Assembly: GCF_022533585.1 (NCBI RefSeq)
Contig: NZ_CP092827.1
Location: 4,814,001-4,878,000 of the forward strand
DNA: 64,000 nucleotides
From: Pseudomonas sp. LS.1a
Lineage (GTDB): Bacteria > Pseudomonadota > Gammaproteobacteria > Pseudomonadales > Pseudomonadaceae
Reading direction: 5' to 3'
In this document: one piece after another, positions 32,480-40,588 of the stretch
How the letters are laid out: the number at the start of each line of letters is the position of its first letter
How positions within the stretch are numbered: position 1 is the stretch's first letter
Program-made: the position numbers and the translations under genes
Notes under the pieces: generated by a model
The model's database searches: none
What the model was told of the DNA's origin: nothing
What the model saw: only the letters and a program-made list of their open reading frames with translations

Positions 32480-33385
32480 TCAGTACCACGCCACTTTCTG
32501 CTGGTGATAGCTCGGCGGTTGTTCACGAAAGGCCAGGTAATGGCGCAGCACCTGCACCGGCGCTTCGGTATGCGGGTAATGGCCGATGCCCTGCAACTGT
32601 ACGGTGTCCGGCTCCGGCACCAGTTGCCGGTAGCGCTCCACCATGTGCGCGCCGGACAGCGGGTCGACCATGCCATTGATGAAGCGCAGCGGCACGCCTT
32701 CATGCTGCATCGCGCCAACCCAGCGGTCGCGGTGCAACCTGCGCTCCGGCACGTATCCCACCAGCTTGTGCAGGATGCGCGTGCCACGGTTGGCGGTGAT
32801 CAGGCTCCAGAAGTCATCCAGCACGCTTTCACTGGGGTGGGAGCAAGGGCCGTAGACCTGGGTCACGTTGCGCACCAGGTCGTCGCGCCCGAACGAGCGC
32901 CCTACCAGCCAGCCCAGGCGGCTGAGCAGCAGCTTCTGGATCAGCAGCATGCGGCAGCTTTCGGGGAACAGCCCGCTGTTGAGGAACGCGCAGCTGGCAA
33001 TACTGGCGCGCTGTTCATGATGCCGCGCCAGCAGTTCCTGGGCCACACTGCCGCCGTAATCGTGGGCCAGCAGATGCACCGGCTGGTCGACCCTCAGCTC
33101 GGCGAGCAAGGCCTGCTGCAGGTCGGCCTGCTCCATCAGGCTGTAGACGTGATCGACCGGTTTGGCCGAATCGCCAAAGCCAAGCATGTCGCAGGCGATA
33201 ACCCGGAAGCGCTGGGCCAGAGGCCCCCACAGGTAGTGCCAATCCCAACTGGCGGTGGGGAAACCGTGCAACAGAAGCAGGGGCTCTCCTTGCCCTGCGG
33301 TCCAGTAGCGGATGCTCTGGCCCCGGAAATCGAAACTCTGTCCCCGGGTACGCCAGACGCACAATGGAATTTCGGCCATAGGCAT
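32480..33385 (-). CDS. Alpha/beta hydrolase with Asp nucleophile (epoxide hydrolase/haloalkane dehalogenase type)
   Basis: A 301-aa alpha/beta fold hydrolase. The oxyanion motif is LLHGFPTASWDW (39-50). The nucleophile elbow reads LLAHDYGGSVA, placing Asp109 where Ser is usual. The HDYGG form is characteristic of epoxide hydrolases and haloalkane dehalogenases rather than esterases. The C-terminal His is in QGIGHYPHTEAP. The substrate is unknown. The start is uncertain by a few codons (MPMAEIP or MAEIP). Confidence 0.85.
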   Translation of the reverse strand: MPMAEIPLCVWRTRGQSFDFRGQSIRYWTAGQGEPLLLLHGFPTASWDWHYLWGPLAQRFRVIACDMLGFGDSAKPVDHVYSLMEQADLQQALLAELRVDQPVHLLAHDYGGSVAQELLARHHEQRASIASCAFLNSGLFPESCRMLLIQKLLLSRLGWLVGRSFGRDDLVRNVTQVYGPCSHPSESVLDDFWSLITANRGTRILHKLVGYVPERRLHRDRWVGAMQHEGVPLRFINGMVDPLSGAHMVERYRQLVPEPDTVQLQGIGHYPHTEAPVQVLRHYLAFREQPPSYHQQKVAWY

Positions 33386-33561
33386 CAGAACGGTCCCGGT
33401 GAAGTGGTGTTGGCGGAATAGAGCAAGGCTGCGGTCATTGCATGTCACCTCGGCACTTACATGTGCTCTCTATGTCGAGGCTGAGTCTAGCCAGCAGCCC
33501 ATGGGCTGGAACTTGCGTTGCCAGCCAGCTTGATGACTTGGCGAGTCAGTGGCACGAACGG

Positions 33562-34248
33562 TCAGAGCAGCATGGCCAGCAGCGGTGCCGCGAACAGGTT
33601 GAGCAGCCCGGTCAGGACCATGACCAGGCCGGCCACCGAGCCTTCCTCGCGGCCCACCTCCTGTGCCCGGCTGACCCCGGCGCCATGGGCGCCGACACCA
33701 AACAGCGCGCCCCGTGCCAGCGGCGTGCGCAACGGCAACCAGCGCAGCAGCACGCCGCCGAACATGGCACCCAGCACACCAGTGAACATCACGAACACCG
33801 CCGTCAGTTCCGGTACGCCACCCAGGTCATGGGCCAATGGCATGGCAAAGGGCGTGGTGATCGAACGCGGCACCAGCGACAGGCTGGTCGCACTGTCCAG
33901 CGCCAACATATGAGCCAACCCCCAGGAACTGGCGATCGAAGCACTGCTGCCAGCGACCATGCCCACCATCAGTGCCGGCCAGTGGCGCGCCAGCATGGCC
34001 CGTTGCTGCCAGATCGGCACCGCGAAGGCCACGGTCACCGGGCCAAGCACACTCATCAGCCAGTGGGTGTTGCGGGCGTACTCGGCATAGGCGGTGTGCA
34101 GCGGCACGGCCACCGCCAGCAACAGTACCGGCACCAGGATCAGCGGCGACAGCAGGTAGCGCCCGCTGCGCCGGTACAACCAGCGGCTGCCCAGGTAGGC
34201 CAGCAAGGTCAGGGCCAGCCAGAACAGCGGCATGGGTTCAAGGCTCAT
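33562..34248 (-). CDS. lrgB: LrgB/CidB-family membrane protein
   Basis: A 228-aa integral membrane protein of the LrgB family; AVPLHTAYAEYARNTHWLMSVLGPVTVAFAVPIW and SLVPRSITTPFAMPLAHDLGG are signature phrases. CidAB/LrgAB pairs are holin-like or metabolite (pyruvate-like) membrane systems linked to autolysis and overflow metabolism. It overlaps the lrgA gene by 11 bp. A LysR gene stands divergently upstream of the pair. Confidence 0.92.
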   Translation of the reverse strand: MSLEPMPLFWLALTLLAYLGSRWLYRRSGRYLLSPLILVPVLLLAVAVPLHTAYAEYARNTHWLMSVLGPVTVAFAVPIWQQRAMLARHWPALMVGMVAGSSASIASSWGLAHMLALDSATSLSLVPRSITTPFAMPLAHDLGGVPELTAVFVMFTGVLGAMFGGVLLRWLPLRTPLARGALFGVGAHGAGVSRAQEVGREEGSVAGLVMVLTGLLNLFAAPLLAMLL

Positions 34249-34624
34249 GGCGCAACCTCCAGCGGCACACCAGTTCCACGGTCAACGCGGTCACCACCAT
34301 TACCATCAGGGTGCTCACGGCGATCACCAGCAAGATGCGCCAGCCCTCAGCACGGATCAGGGCGCCGTAATCGAGCAGGCTCATCAGCGCCGGGATGAAG
34401 AACAACAGCATCTCAGCCATCAGCCAGCCGGCGCCCAGTTGCAGCATGGCCGGCTTGAGCACACCCGAGGCGAACAGCAACAGCAGCAGTGCCAGGCCCA
34501 TCACGCCGCCGGGAATCGGCCAGCCCAGCCAGGTGGCAAGCTGGCCGCCGAGCAGGAACAGGGCACAGAGGATCGCCAGCTCGACAAGCAGGCGCAGGGC
34601 TTTTTTCAATAACGCAGGTTTCAT
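34238..34624 (-). CDS. lrgA: LrgA/CidA-family membrane protein
   Basis: A 128-aa protein with four predicted helices and the family phrase LGGQLATWLGWPIPGGVMGLALLLLLFASG. It is the first gene of the lrgAB pair and is divergent from a LysR gene, as in cidR-cidAB arrangements of other bacteria. Its role as a holin-like or transport partner of LrgB is inferred from the family. Confidence 0.92.
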   Translation of the reverse strand: MKPALLKKALRLLVELAILCALFLLGGQLATWLGWPIPGGVMGLALLLLLFASGVLKPAMLQLGAGWLMAEMLLFFIPALMSLLDYGALIRAEGWRILLVIAVSTLMVMVVTALTVELVCRWRLRHEP

Positions 34625-34720
34625 GGGGGGATCCTCGACAGGCCCTCATTTTAAGATTCGGCTGCCTAGGCCAGAAGCGAATTGTTAGACTGAACACCAT
34701 TCCAGAATGGAATTGCGATC

Positions 34721-35617
34721 ATGGAATTCAAACAGCTGCGCAGCTTTATCGAAGTGGTCCACCGCGGCGGTTTCACCCAGGCGGCGCAGACCCTGCACAT
34801 CAGCCAGTCGGCAGTGAGCAAACAGGTGGCCCAGCTGGAGCAAGATGTGGGCCATCCGCTGCTGGAGCGCCAGGCCTCGCAGCTACACCTGACCGCTGCC
34901 GGACGCATTGTGCTGGAGCGAGGCGAAGCCTTGCTGCGCCAACGTCAGGCGCTGCTCAGCGAACTGGACGACCTCAGCCAGATGGGCCGCGGCGAACTGC
35001 GCCTGGGCTTGCCGATGCTGGGCAGCGACGCACTGTTCGCCGGGTTGTTCGCCGAGTATCGGCGGCGTCACCCGAACATCGCGATCCAGTTGCTCGAAGG
35101 CGGCAGCCGCAACATCGAACAGGCGGTCAGGAGTGGCGAACTGGAACTGGGTGGTAGCCTGACGCCCAGTGACGAGGCGTTCGACTACCAGCCGTTCTGC
35201 AACGAACCGCTGGACGCCCTGCTGCCGGTCGGCCACGCGCTGGCGGGCGAGGACAGGGTGGACCTGCAGCAGCTGGCCGATACCCCGTTCCTGCTTTACC
35301 AGCGCAGCTTCGTGCTCAATGACCGATTGCTGAAGGCGTGCCAGCAGCAGGGTTTCACCCCGAAAGAAGGCGGGCGCAGTGGCCAGGCGGACTTCCTCGC
35401 GGCGCTGGTGGCGGCGGGCCAGGGCGTGGTGTTGCTGCCCCGTGTGGTGGCGAAAGCGCTGGAACGCCCCGGGGTGGTGCGTTTGCCGCTGCGCTCGCCA
35501 GAGGATTTGCGTTGGGATATCGCGTTCATCTGGCGGCGTGGGGCGTACCTGTCACGGGCGGCGCAGGCGTGGTTGGCGTTGGTGAACGAGTGGCCGGTGC
35601 TCGACAGCAAGGAATGA
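34721..35617 (+). CDS. LysR-family transcriptional regulator (CidR-like)
   Basis: A 298-aa LysR regulator with the helix-turn-helix at MEFKQLRSFIEVVHRGGFTQAAQTLHISQSAVSKQVAQLEQDVGHPLLERQ (about 1-58). Its position, divergent from lrgAB with a 96-bp gap, is that of CidR-type regulators which induce these membrane pairs in response to weak acids. The target is inferred from position only. Confidence 0.9.
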   Translation: MEFKQLRSFIEVVHRGGFTQAAQTLHISQSAVSKQVAQLEQDVGHPLLERQASQLHLTAAGRIVLERGEALLRQRQALLSELDDLSQMGRGELRLGLPMLGSDALFAGLFAEYRRRHPNIAIQLLEGGSRNIEQAVRSGELELGGSLTPSDEAFDYQPFCNEPLDALLPVGHALAGEDRVDLQQLADTPFLLYQRSFVLNDRLLKACQQQGFTPKEGGRSGQADFLAALVAAGQGVVLLPRVVAKALERPGVVRLPLRSPEDLRWDIAFIWRRGAYLSRAAQAWLALVNEWPVLDSKE

Positions 35618-35621
35618 GTTG

Positions 35622-35731
35622 CCCTTGCTGGCCTCTTCGCGGGTAAAACCGCTCCCACAGGAACACCACAGCCGCTGAAATCTGTGCAGTACCTGTGGGA
35701 GCGGGTTCACCCGCGAAGCGGCCGGTACAGG
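35622..35731. repeat. Inverted pair of REP elements
   Basis: Left core has one base inserted (GGGTAAAACCGCTCCCAC), right core ends GAAGCGGCCGGTACAGG, spacer about 34 bases. It lies between convergent LysR and flavodoxin genes. Confidence 0.9.
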
Positions 35732-35744
35732 CGAAAAATAACCG

Positions 35745-36200
35745 TCAGGCTTTAAGTGTACTCACCAACTCAGCCAACCAAGGCTCTGCATCCGCCTCCG
35801 GGGTCACCGTCTCGCTGGCATCCAGGCGCAGCATCGGTTGCACTTCCCGCACGCCCAGTTCGGCGAACAGCTCGCGCATCTGCTCGCCACCACCACAATA
35901 GGTATCGCCATAGCTGGAGTCGCCCAGCGCAATCACCGCACCCGGCAGGCCACGCCAGGCCGCGGGCAGGGTATCGCGAATGCTGCTGTACAACGGCATG
36001 AGGTTGTCCGGCAGCTCGCCCATGCCTGTGGTCGAGGTCACAGTCAGCAAGGCATCGGGGGCAAAACCTTCAAGGTCCTGCAAGGTAGCGCGCGCCGCAT
36101 GCCAGGCCTCCAGGCCCGCAGCCTTGAGCAGCGTTTCAGCGTGACGGGCGACTTCTTCGGCGGTGCCGTAGACCGATCCGGAAATAATGGCGACTTTCAT
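35745..36200 (-). CDS. Flavodoxin/MioC-like FMN-binding protein
   Basis: A 151-aa flavodoxin-like domain. The phosphate loop is SGSVYGTAEEVARHA (7-21), then TSTTGMGELPDN (about 57-68) and LGDSSYGDTYCGGGE (about 93-107) for the flavin ring. It resembles MioC and short-chain flavodoxins that donate electrons to redox enzymes. It is divergent from the LOV photoreceptor gene, with 127 bp between. Confidence 0.88.
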   Translation of the reverse strand: MKVAIISGSVYGTAEEVARHAETLLKAAGLEAWHAARATLQDLEGFAPDALLTVTSTTGMGELPDNLMPLYSSIRDTLPAAWRGLPGAVIALGDSSYGDTYCGGGEQMRELFAELGVREVQPMLRLDASETVTPEADAEPWLAELVSTLKA

Positions 36201-36327
36201 CGGGTAGAGGATTCCGAAACTGAGTGAAAACGTAGGATACTAGCATCCGGCGCTGGCAAAAGGCCGCCTCTACCAAAGTCACCATCCTCAGCCTGCTTCG
36301 CACCCTTGTTTACTCAATGGCCCGAAC

Positions 36328-36756
36328 ATGATCAACGCGCAACTGCTGCAATCCATGGTCGATGCGTCCAATGACGGCATCGTGGTCGCCGAACAGGAAG
36401 GCGACGACACCATCCTCATCTACGTGAACGCCGCCTTCGAACGCCTGACCGGCTACAGCCGTGACGAAATCCTCTACCAGGATTGCCGCTTCCTGCAGGC
36501 CGACGACCGTGACCAGCTTGGCCGCGCCCGCATCCGCAAGGCCCTGGCCGAAGGCCGCCCGTGCCGCGAAGTGCTGCGCAACTACCGCAAGGATGGCAGC
36601 GCCTTCTGGAACGAGCTGTCGATCACCCCGGTAAGGCACGACGCTGAACAGCGCACCTACTTCATCGGTATCCAGAAAGACGTCACTCGCCAGGTCGAAC
36701 TGGAGCGGGAACTGGCCGAACTGCGCGTTCGTCCGAAACCCGACGAACGCGCCTGA
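36328..36756 (+). CDS. Short LOV-domain blue-light photoreceptor (PpSB1-LOV type)
   Basis: A 142-aa protein consisting of a single LOV/PAS domain with flanking helices. The photoactive cysteine is Cys53 in ILYQDCRFLQADDRDQ (usual LOV motif NCRFLQ, here DCRFLQ). NAAFERLTGYSRDEILY and WNELSITPVRHDAEQRTYFIGIQKDVTRQ complete the flavin pocket. Length and sequence match PpSB1-LOV of P. putida, a dimeric light switch without an output domain. It is followed at 60 bp by a PilZ-like gene, and a MerR/LitR-like gene converges on that. It probably controls that regulator by protein contact, as inferred from KT2440 work. Confidence 0.92.
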   Translation: MINAQLLQSMVDASNDGIVVAEQEGDDTILIYVNAAFERLTGYSRDEILYQDCRFLQADDRDQLGRARIRKALAEGRPCREVLRNYRKDGSAFWNELSITPVRHDAEQRTYFIGIQKDVTRQVELERELAELRVRPKPDERA

Positions 36757-36815
36757 ACCAAGTACGTCACGCACGGTCAATTCCGTTGAAGAAATCGCCA
36801 CCACCGAGTTCGATC

Positions 36816-37433
36816 ATGCAAGCAGAAGCGCTCCTGACCCAGGACGAACTGGATTTCATACAGAACATGCAGCATTCGCCACAGTTGAACCTGGCTGACC
36901 CCATGTCGAGCCTGCTGGTCAATGGCGACCGCCGCATTCAGAGCTTGCTCACCCGCCTGGTGGCCAACGAGCAGGTAACCTTGCAGGCCCAGTTCAACAA
37001 CCAGCAGATCAGCTTCCCGCTGCAACTGGTGGAGGACGAGTTCCACGCCCTGCACCTGCAACTGGGCTCACCGGAAATCTACGAGGACGGCCCCATGCTG
37101 CGCCCCTGGCGCCTGTCGATGGAGCAGCCGAGTGCACTGCTCGATACCCATGGGCAGGAAAGCGGCCTGTGGGTTCGCGATATCTCGTTCAAGGGTACAT
37201 TGCTGGAAGTCCGTGGCCTGCCAGCGGCACCAGCCCGCTTCGAACTGCGCTTTGCCCCTGGCGGCATCCCTCCCATCGAACTGCATGGCGTGCTGGGCCG
37301 GCGCATCGGCCAGGACCTGGCCGCCTACGACCTTAGCCAAAGCCCCACCGAAGAGATCGAACGCCTGCGCGACTATATCCTCCAGGCCCATCGCCGCGCC
37401 CACCCCGAGCTTCACACTCAGGTATCGAGCTGA
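36816..37433 (+). CDS. PilZ-like protein next to LOV gene
   Basis: A 205-aa protein. Residues about 1-110 are a beta-rich N-terminal part like YcgR-N flagellar-brake domains (LLVNGDRRIQSLLTRLVANEQVTLQAQFNNQQISFPLQLVEDEFHALHLQ). The C-terminal half carries RDISFKG, which fits the (D/N)xSxxG motif of PilZ. The RxxxR motif for c-di-GMP is not clean (RPWRL instead), so binding is uncertain. A TTG 10 codons upstream is an alternative start. Its end overlaps the convergent MerR gene by 16 bp. Confidence 0.72.
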   Translation: MQAEALLTQDELDFIQNMQHSPQLNLADPMSSLLVNGDRRIQSLLTRLVANEQVTLQAQFNNQQISFPLQLVEDEFHALHLQLGSPEIYEDGPMLRPWRLSMEQPSALLDTHGQESGLWVRDISFKGTLLEVRGLPAAPARFELRFAPGGIPPIELHGVLGRRIGQDLAAYDLSQSPTEEIERLRDYILQAHRRAHPELHTQVSS

Positions 37434-38359
37434 CCGGCCAGAAACTGCCGCAAACGCTGGCGCATCACGCTGCCCTGCGCGCCCAGGCAGGCGATCGGGC
37501 TGCCAGCCAGGCTGTCCTGTGCCAGTTCCGCCGCTTCACCCGCCAGTAACAACGGGCACTCCAGCCCTGCCACCAGGCGCGTCAGGCGCCGGGTGAGTTC
37601 CATCGTGGGCGACTGGTGGGAAAACAGCACCAGGGCATCCGGCTTCAAGCGCTCGCAGACCAGTGCCAGTTCCGCCAGCGGCTGCCCGCTCGCCAGTGGC
37701 GTCACGCCAACTTCATCGCTGCCCAGAGTCAGGCTGGTCACCAGCAATTCCAGCTCGTGGCACTGCCCCGGCAACGGCGCCAGCAGCACCCTGCGGCTGC
37801 GCGGTGCACGGGCAAGTTGCAAGCGGGCTAACACCCGGCCACGCAGGAACTGATCGAGGAACAACCACTCGCTGACCTGCCCGTAGCCACCTTTCCCGAC
37901 CGCCAGGTCATGCCATACCGGCATGAACACTTCGCTGAATACCTGGTCCAGGGTGCAGGCGGCAAACACCTCGTCGAACAGGCGGTCCAGGCCGGCCACG
38001 TCAAAACATTGCAGCGCCTGGCGAATCTGCTGCTGCCAGCGCACCCAGGTGTCCGTCGCGCCACCTGCCTGCCCGGCCAGGGCATGGCCGCGCGCGAGGA
38101 TGCTGGCGACCTTGCTCACCGCCACACCACGCTCCAGCCAGCCAAGGATGCGGCGGATGTCATCGATGTCGGCCTGGGAATACAGGCGGTGGCCACTGTC
38201 GGTGCGAGTTGGCTGGATCAGGCCATGGCGGCGCTCCCAGGCACGCAAGGTCACGGCGTTGACGCCGGTCAGGCGGGAAACTTCACGGATCGGAAACAGG
38301 TCCTGCTGCGCGAGGCCCGCATCGATTACCGGACTACGTCCCTGTTCGTTCATCTGCAC
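37418..38359 (-). CDS. MerR-family regulator with degenerate B12-binding-like domain (class II LitR-like)
   Basis: A 313-aa regulator. The MerR helix-turn-helix is at about 21-90 (FPIREVSRLTGVNAVTLRAWERRHGLIQPTRTDSGHRLYSQADI). Next come a helical region (about 105-185) and a cobalamin-binding-like Rossmann domain (about 188-310). His201 (GQCHELE) fits the lower ligand position of CarH. The upper motif W-x9-EH is degenerate: Trp149 is followed by Glu164-Trp165. This is the pattern of class II LitR proteins thought to work with a LOV protein rather than B12. It converges on the LOV-PilZ pair and is divergent from the monooxygenase-folM group. Confidence 0.85.
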   Translation of the reverse strand: MQMNEQGRSPVIDAGLAQQDLFPIREVSRLTGVNAVTLRAWERRHGLIQPTRTDSGHRLYSQADIDDIRRILGWLERGVAVSKVASILARGHALAGQAGGATDTWVRWQQQIRQALQCFDVAGLDRLFDEVFAACTLDQVFSEVFMPVWHDLAVGKGGYGQVSEWLFLDQFLRGRVLARLQLARAPRSRRVLLAPLPGQCHELELLVTSLTLGSDEVGVTPLASGQPLAELALVCERLKPDALVLFSHQSPTMELTRRLTRLVAGLECPLLLAGEAAELAQDSLAGSPIACLGAQGSVMRQRLRQFLAGQLDT

Positions 38360-38572
38360 GGGGTACCCTGTGTGCGCAAGTTGAACACCTAGTTTACTAC
38401 GACAATACCAGACGCTGGGCCGCGACCGTTTGCCAGCTGACAGTTACCGAGCATCGCACATGGGCGATAATCCGCGCCCGATTCTTGCATGTATGCCTGC
38501 GTCGCCCAACACCCCGGGCCACGCAGCCAAAGGGGCCGGTTACCCGCCAGCCCCGTTGCCAGGAGATACACG

Positions 38573-39133
38573 ATGTCTACCCCACCCGTCACCCTGATGG
38601 TGTCGCGCCGCGCCGCCCATGGCCGCTACCAGGACCTGCTGGCCTGGCTGCATGAAGGCGAACAGCTGGCCACCGACTTCCCCGGCTACCTTGGCTCGGG
38701 CATCCTCGCGCCACCCCGCGATAGCGACGAGTTCCAGATCATCTTCCGCTTCAGCGACGAACCGACCCTGCATGCCTGGGAGCATTCCGCCTCGCGCCGA
38801 GCCTGGTTGCAACGCGGCAACGGCCTGTTCGAACGCCCCAAAGAGGCGCGCGTGAGCGGCATCGACGACTGGTTTGGCACCAATATGGTGCAAAAACCGC
38901 CGCGTTGGAAGCAGGCCGTGGCCATCTGGCTGGCCTTCTTCCCGGTTTCACTGGTGTTCAACCTGGTGTTCGGCCACTGGCTGGCAGCACTGGACCTGGT
39001 GCCTCGGGTACTGCTCAGCACCCTGGGCCTGACACCGGTGATGGTCTACCTGTTCATCCCCCTGTCCACCCGCCTGCTGGCCGGCTGGCTGCATGCCTCC
39101 CCGGCCACTGCTGGCGCCCTGCGCAGCCGCTGA
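38573..39133 (+). CDS. Antibiotic-biosynthesis-monooxygenase-like membrane protein
   Basis: A 186-aa protein. Residues 1-105 form an ABM-like dimeric alpha/beta barrel (VTLMVSRRAAHGRYQDLLAWLHEGEQLATDFPGYLGSGI). Two or three hydrophobic segments follow (about 125-175, AIWLAFFPVSLVFNLVFGHW and LLSTLGLTPVMVYLFIPL). It lies divergently from the LitR-like gene, so its promoter is a candidate light-responsive one. The substrate is unknown. The ATG at 38573 is preceded by CAGGAGA. Confidence 0.85.
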   Translation: MSTPPVTLMVSRRAAHGRYQDLLAWLHEGEQLATDFPGYLGSGILAPPRDSDEFQIIFRFSDEPTLHAWEHSASRRAWLQRGNGLFERPKEARVSGIDDWFGTNMVQKPPRWKQAVAIWLAFFPVSLVFNLVFGHWLAALDLVPRVLLSTLGLTPVMVYLFIPLSTRLLAGWLHASPATAGALRSR

Positions 39134-39196
39134 GGCCAGGCCGTACACGCGGTAGACAGTTCGGGTATGCTGGGCGGCAACCAAAGGACAGACAAG

Positions 39197-39904
39197 TTGA
39201 CCGCCCCGAACATGAACAGCCCCATTCTCGTTACCGGAGCCAGCCAGCGCGTCGGGCTGGCCCTGGCCCTTGAACTGGCACAGGCCGGCCATACGGTGGT
39301 CAGTGCCAGCCGCAGCGTCCAGCCACAGGCGGCCCACCCGAACATCGTGCAGTTCCAGGCCGACCTGTGCCAGGCGGCCGACCGCCAGGCCCTGATCGAC
39401 TACCTGCACAACCATTACGACGGCCTGCGCGCCATCATCCACAACGCCTCGCTGTGGCTCGACGATGGCCTCGACAACCTCGAGACCATGTTCCGCCTGC
39501 ACGTCGAAGCGCCCTACCACCTCAACCTGGCCCTGGGCGACCTGCTGGCCAAGGTGGAAAAGGCCGACATCATCCACATTTGCGACGAAACCTCATCGCG
39601 CGGCAGCAAAAGCCACATCGGCTATGCCGCGACCAAGGCCGCGTTGCAGAACATGGTGCTGTCGTTCGCCGAAAAATATGCGCCCAAGGTGCATGTGAAC
39701 GGTATCCTGCCCGGGCTGCTGATCCTCAAGGAAGGGGGTGACGAAGCCTACCGCCAGCAAACCCTGAAAAAGGCCCTGCTGGAGTTCGAACCCGGCGCCG
39801 GCCCGCTGATCGAAACGGTCAAGTACCTGCTCGCCAGCCAGTACAGCACCGGCAGCCAGGTGGTCATCAACGGTGGCCGCCACCTGAAGAACCGCATGAC
39901 CTGA
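39197..39904 (+). CDS. folM: Dihydromonapterin/dihydrofolate reductase FolM (SDR)
   Basis: A 235-aa short-chain dehydrogenase: cofactor loop LVTGASQRVGLALALEL (11-27), and active-site Tyr143-x3-Lys147 (GYAATKAALQNM). The TGASQRVG and LASQYSTGSQVVINGGRHLKNRM phrases are FolM-like. It reduces dihydromonapterin to the tetrahydro form, a cofactor in Pseudomonas. The TTG at 39197 is chosen as start because AAAGGA lies 8 bases upstream; the ATG at 39212 would be too far from it. It is followed at 9 bp by the DUF1244 gene. Confidence 0.85.
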   Translation: MTAPNMNSPILVTGASQRVGLALALELAQAGHTVVSASRSVQPQAAHPNIVQFQADLCQAADRQALIDYLHNHYDGLRAIIHNASLWLDDGLDNLETMFRLHVEAPYHLNLALGDLLAKVEKADIIHICDETSSRGSKSHIGYAATKAALQNMVLSFAEKYAPKVHVNGILPGLLILKEGGDEAYRQQTLKKALLEFEPGAGPLIETVKYLLASQYSTGSQVVINGGRHLKNRMT

Positions 39905-39913
39905 GAGAAGCCC

Positions 39914-40210
39914 ATGACCCCACAGCAACAGCTCGAACTCGAGGCCGCCGCGTTCCGGCGCCTGGTCGAACACCTGCAAAAGCGCACCGACGTGCAGAAT
40001 ATCGACCTGATGAACCTGTCCGGCTTCTGCCGCAACTGCCTGTCCAAGTGGTACAAGGCCGCGGCTGACGAGCGCCAGCTCGACCTGAGCCTGGATGACG
40101 CCCGCGAAGCGGTGTACGGCATGCCCTACGCCGAGTGGAAAGCCCAATACCAGAAAGAAGCCAGCGCCGACCAACAGGCGGCGTTCGAAAAAGGAAAACC
40201 CCGTGACTGA
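39914..40210 (+). CDS. DUF1244 protein
   Basis: A 98-aa protein of the DUF1244 family. The N-terminal helix (QQLELEAAAFRRLVEHLQKRTDVQNIDLMNLSGFCRNCLSKWYKAAAD) contains the conserved Cys pair, and YGMPYAEWKAQYQKEAS follows. Small acidic protein of unknown function. It lies 9 bp after folM and overlaps the HopJ-family gene by 8 bp, so the three form one transcript. Confidence 0.9.
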   Translation: MTPQQQLELEAAAFRRLVEHLQKRTDVQNIDLMNLSGFCRNCLSKWYKAAADERQLDLSLDDAREAVYGMPYAEWKAQYQKEASADQQAAFEKGKPRD

Positions 40211-40544
40211 CCTGAACACCCTGCGCGCCAGCCTGGCCAGCGGCCAACACGTGTTTGCCGACACCCTGGCGTTCATTGCCGACAACTACAACTACCAGCC
40301 TCAGGCCTTCGACAATGGCGGCGTGGCGAATGCGGCCGGGCAGAACGAAGGTTCCTGCAAGACCCTGGGGCTGGCGCTGCTGGAAGGGCTGAGTGACCAG
40401 GAAGCACTGCTGGCCTTTGGCGAACACTACCGTGACGTGGTGGCCACGCCCGAGGGCAGCGACCATGGCAATATCCGCGCGCTGATCAAGCATGGGCTGG
40501 CGGGCGTCAAGTTTGCCGAGCTGCCGCTTGCGCGCAAGGCTTGA
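40203..40544 (+). CDS. HopJ-family protein
   Basis: A 113-aa protein of the family annotated as HopJ type III effector. Typical phrases are FADTLAFIADNYNYQPQAFDNGGVANAAGQNEGSCK and GNIRALIKHGLAGVKF. The family is widespread in proteobacteria without secretion systems, so a housekeeping role is more likely; the name reflects an early homology. The GTG start at 40203 is preceded by AAAGGAAAA and overlaps the DUF1244 end by 8 bp. Confidence 0.85.
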   Translation: MTDLNTLRASLASGQHVFADTLAFIADNYNYQPQAFDNGGVANAAGQNEGSCKTLGLALLEGLSDQEALLAFGEHYRDVVATPEGSDHGNIRALIKHGLAGVKFAELPLARKA

Positions 40545-40551
40545 GATAGCC

Positions 40552-40577
40552 GGGGCCGCTTTGCGGCCCCAGATTTT
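40552..40577 (+). terminator. Terminator after HopJ-family gene
   Basis: GGGGCCGC-TTT-GCGGCCCC followed by AGATTTT, 7 bp past the stop codon. It lies between convergent genes; the T-run is on the plus strand. Confidence 0.75.
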
Positions 40578-40588
40578 CCACCCCACCA

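Noticed and set aside
38360..38572. Possible LitR/MerR operator between the regulator and the monooxygenase-like gene
   Set aside because: TTGAACACCTAGTTTACTACGA has weak symmetry only. I do not recall the binding motif well enough to support it.
40203..40544. HopJ as evidence for a type III secretion system
   Set aside because: The family is widespread without secretion systems, and no secretion genes or hrp boxes were seen nearby.
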